From assembly GCA_016198625.1 (NCBI GenBank), contig JACQIH010000039.1:1-5450 (forward strand): 5,450 nucleotides of DNA, written 5' to 3'. Shown here in pieces: positions 5,260 to 5,450 of this stretch. A program made the position numbers and the translations under genes. Positions within the stretch are counted from its first letter, which is position 1. Each line of letters starts with the position of its first letter. Below the pieces are notes generated by a model that ran no database searches, was not told the origin of the DNA, and saw nothing but the letters and a program-made list of their open reading frames with translations. The stretch is from Candidatus Aenigmatarchaeota archaeon (GTDB lineage Archaea > Aenigmatarchaeota > Aenigmatarchaeia > GW2011-AR5).

Positions 5260-5292
5260 AAAGTTCCTCAAGGATTATAGAAAGGAATAATA

Positions 5293-5450
5293 ATGAAGCG
5301 CCTCAAGAACATCTTCAGAAAGTGGCTTGACGTTTACACGAAGCCAAAGCCGACCCTCAAAAAAGAGGCAAAGACCACGAACATGACCGAGGCATTGTGG
5401 CACCTCGTAGTTGCGGGGATCATCTCAGGGATCATAGGATCGATTGCCAA
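5293..5450 (+). CDS. N-terminus of a membrane protein, probably YIP1 family (partial)
   Basis: The first 52 residues of a gene cut by the window end. It opens with a basic amphipathic stretch (MKRLKNIFRKWLDVYTKPK), then TLKKEAKTTNMTEALWHL, then the start of a hydrophobic Gly/Ile-rich membrane segment (LVVAGIISGIIGSIA). The pattern 'W-x-x-V/Y-x-TKP-x-x-T-x-x-KE-x-K ... N/S-x-x-EA/G-x-x-x-L-x-x-AGIISGI' is typical of archaeal YIP1-like multi-pass membrane proteins of unknown function. The positively charged N-terminus should face the cytoplasm. It has its own TATA box and short leader, so it is likely a separate transcription unit from archease. The family call rests on the N-terminus alone. 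Confidence 0.65.
   Translation, partial: MKRLKNIFRKWLDVYTKPKPTLKKEAKTTNMTEALWHLVVAGIISGIIGSIA

Noticed and set aside
1..5450. Search for CRISPR repeats, tRNA or rRNA segments, transposase genes or terminal inverted repeats of mobile elements.
   Set aside because: None could be seen. The gaps between genes are all under about 115 bases and the genes are ordinary housekeeping or transport families.

Overview
The window looks archaeal. Four things point that way: a complete archease gene, AT-rich TATA-like boxes about 25-40 bases ahead of several genes (TTATAAT, TTATTTAA, TTTATAAG), ribosome-binding sites of the GAGGTGAT/GGTGA type, and heavy use of ATA (Ile) and AGG (Arg) codons in an otherwise fairly GC-rich sequence. 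The gene style resembles DPANN archaea, but I cannot place the lineage and that label is a guess. All genes read on the + strand and TGA is used as a normal stop.

Layout. (1) Positions 1-2251 hold a putative membrane export module: the membrane-anchored C-terminus of a protein whose start lies outside the window, a FtsX/MacB-type ABC permease, and its LolD/MacB-type ATPase. An 83-base AT-rich spacer with a perfect 10-bp inverted repeat separates permease and ATPase. (2) Positions 2252-3295 hold a two-gene unit with its own promoter and a very strong ribosome-binding site: a DUF2267 protein and a pterin-4a-carbinolamine dehydratase, joined by an ATGA stop/start overlap. (3) Positions 3296-5245 hold a likely three-gene unit: a COG0523/CobW-family GTPase (metallochaperone-like), a Nudix protein closely resembling type I isopentenyl-diphosphate isomerase, and archease. 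(4) From 5293, after a clear TATA box, begins a gene with a basic N-terminus and the start of a membrane segment, probably a YIP1-family membrane protein, cut by the window end.

How the genes may work together. The ABC genes form one transporter, probably extracting or remodelling membrane-associated substrates. The GTPase next to a metal-dependent isomerase-like protein allows a chaperone-client idea, but that is inference. Archease is the activating partner of the RtcB RNA ligase in tRNA splicing, and RtcB is not in the window.

Most notable points: the isomerase-like protein keeps the metal and acidic ligands of type I IDI but has threonine where the catalytic cysteine should be; DUF2267 and the pterin dehydratase are translationally coupled; the inverted-repeat spacer interrupts the transporter operon; and a four-codon reading frame is nested in the ATPase leader. 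I see no CRISPR array, RNA gene, insertion sequence or obvious new defence system. No gene-free stretch exceeds about 115 bases.
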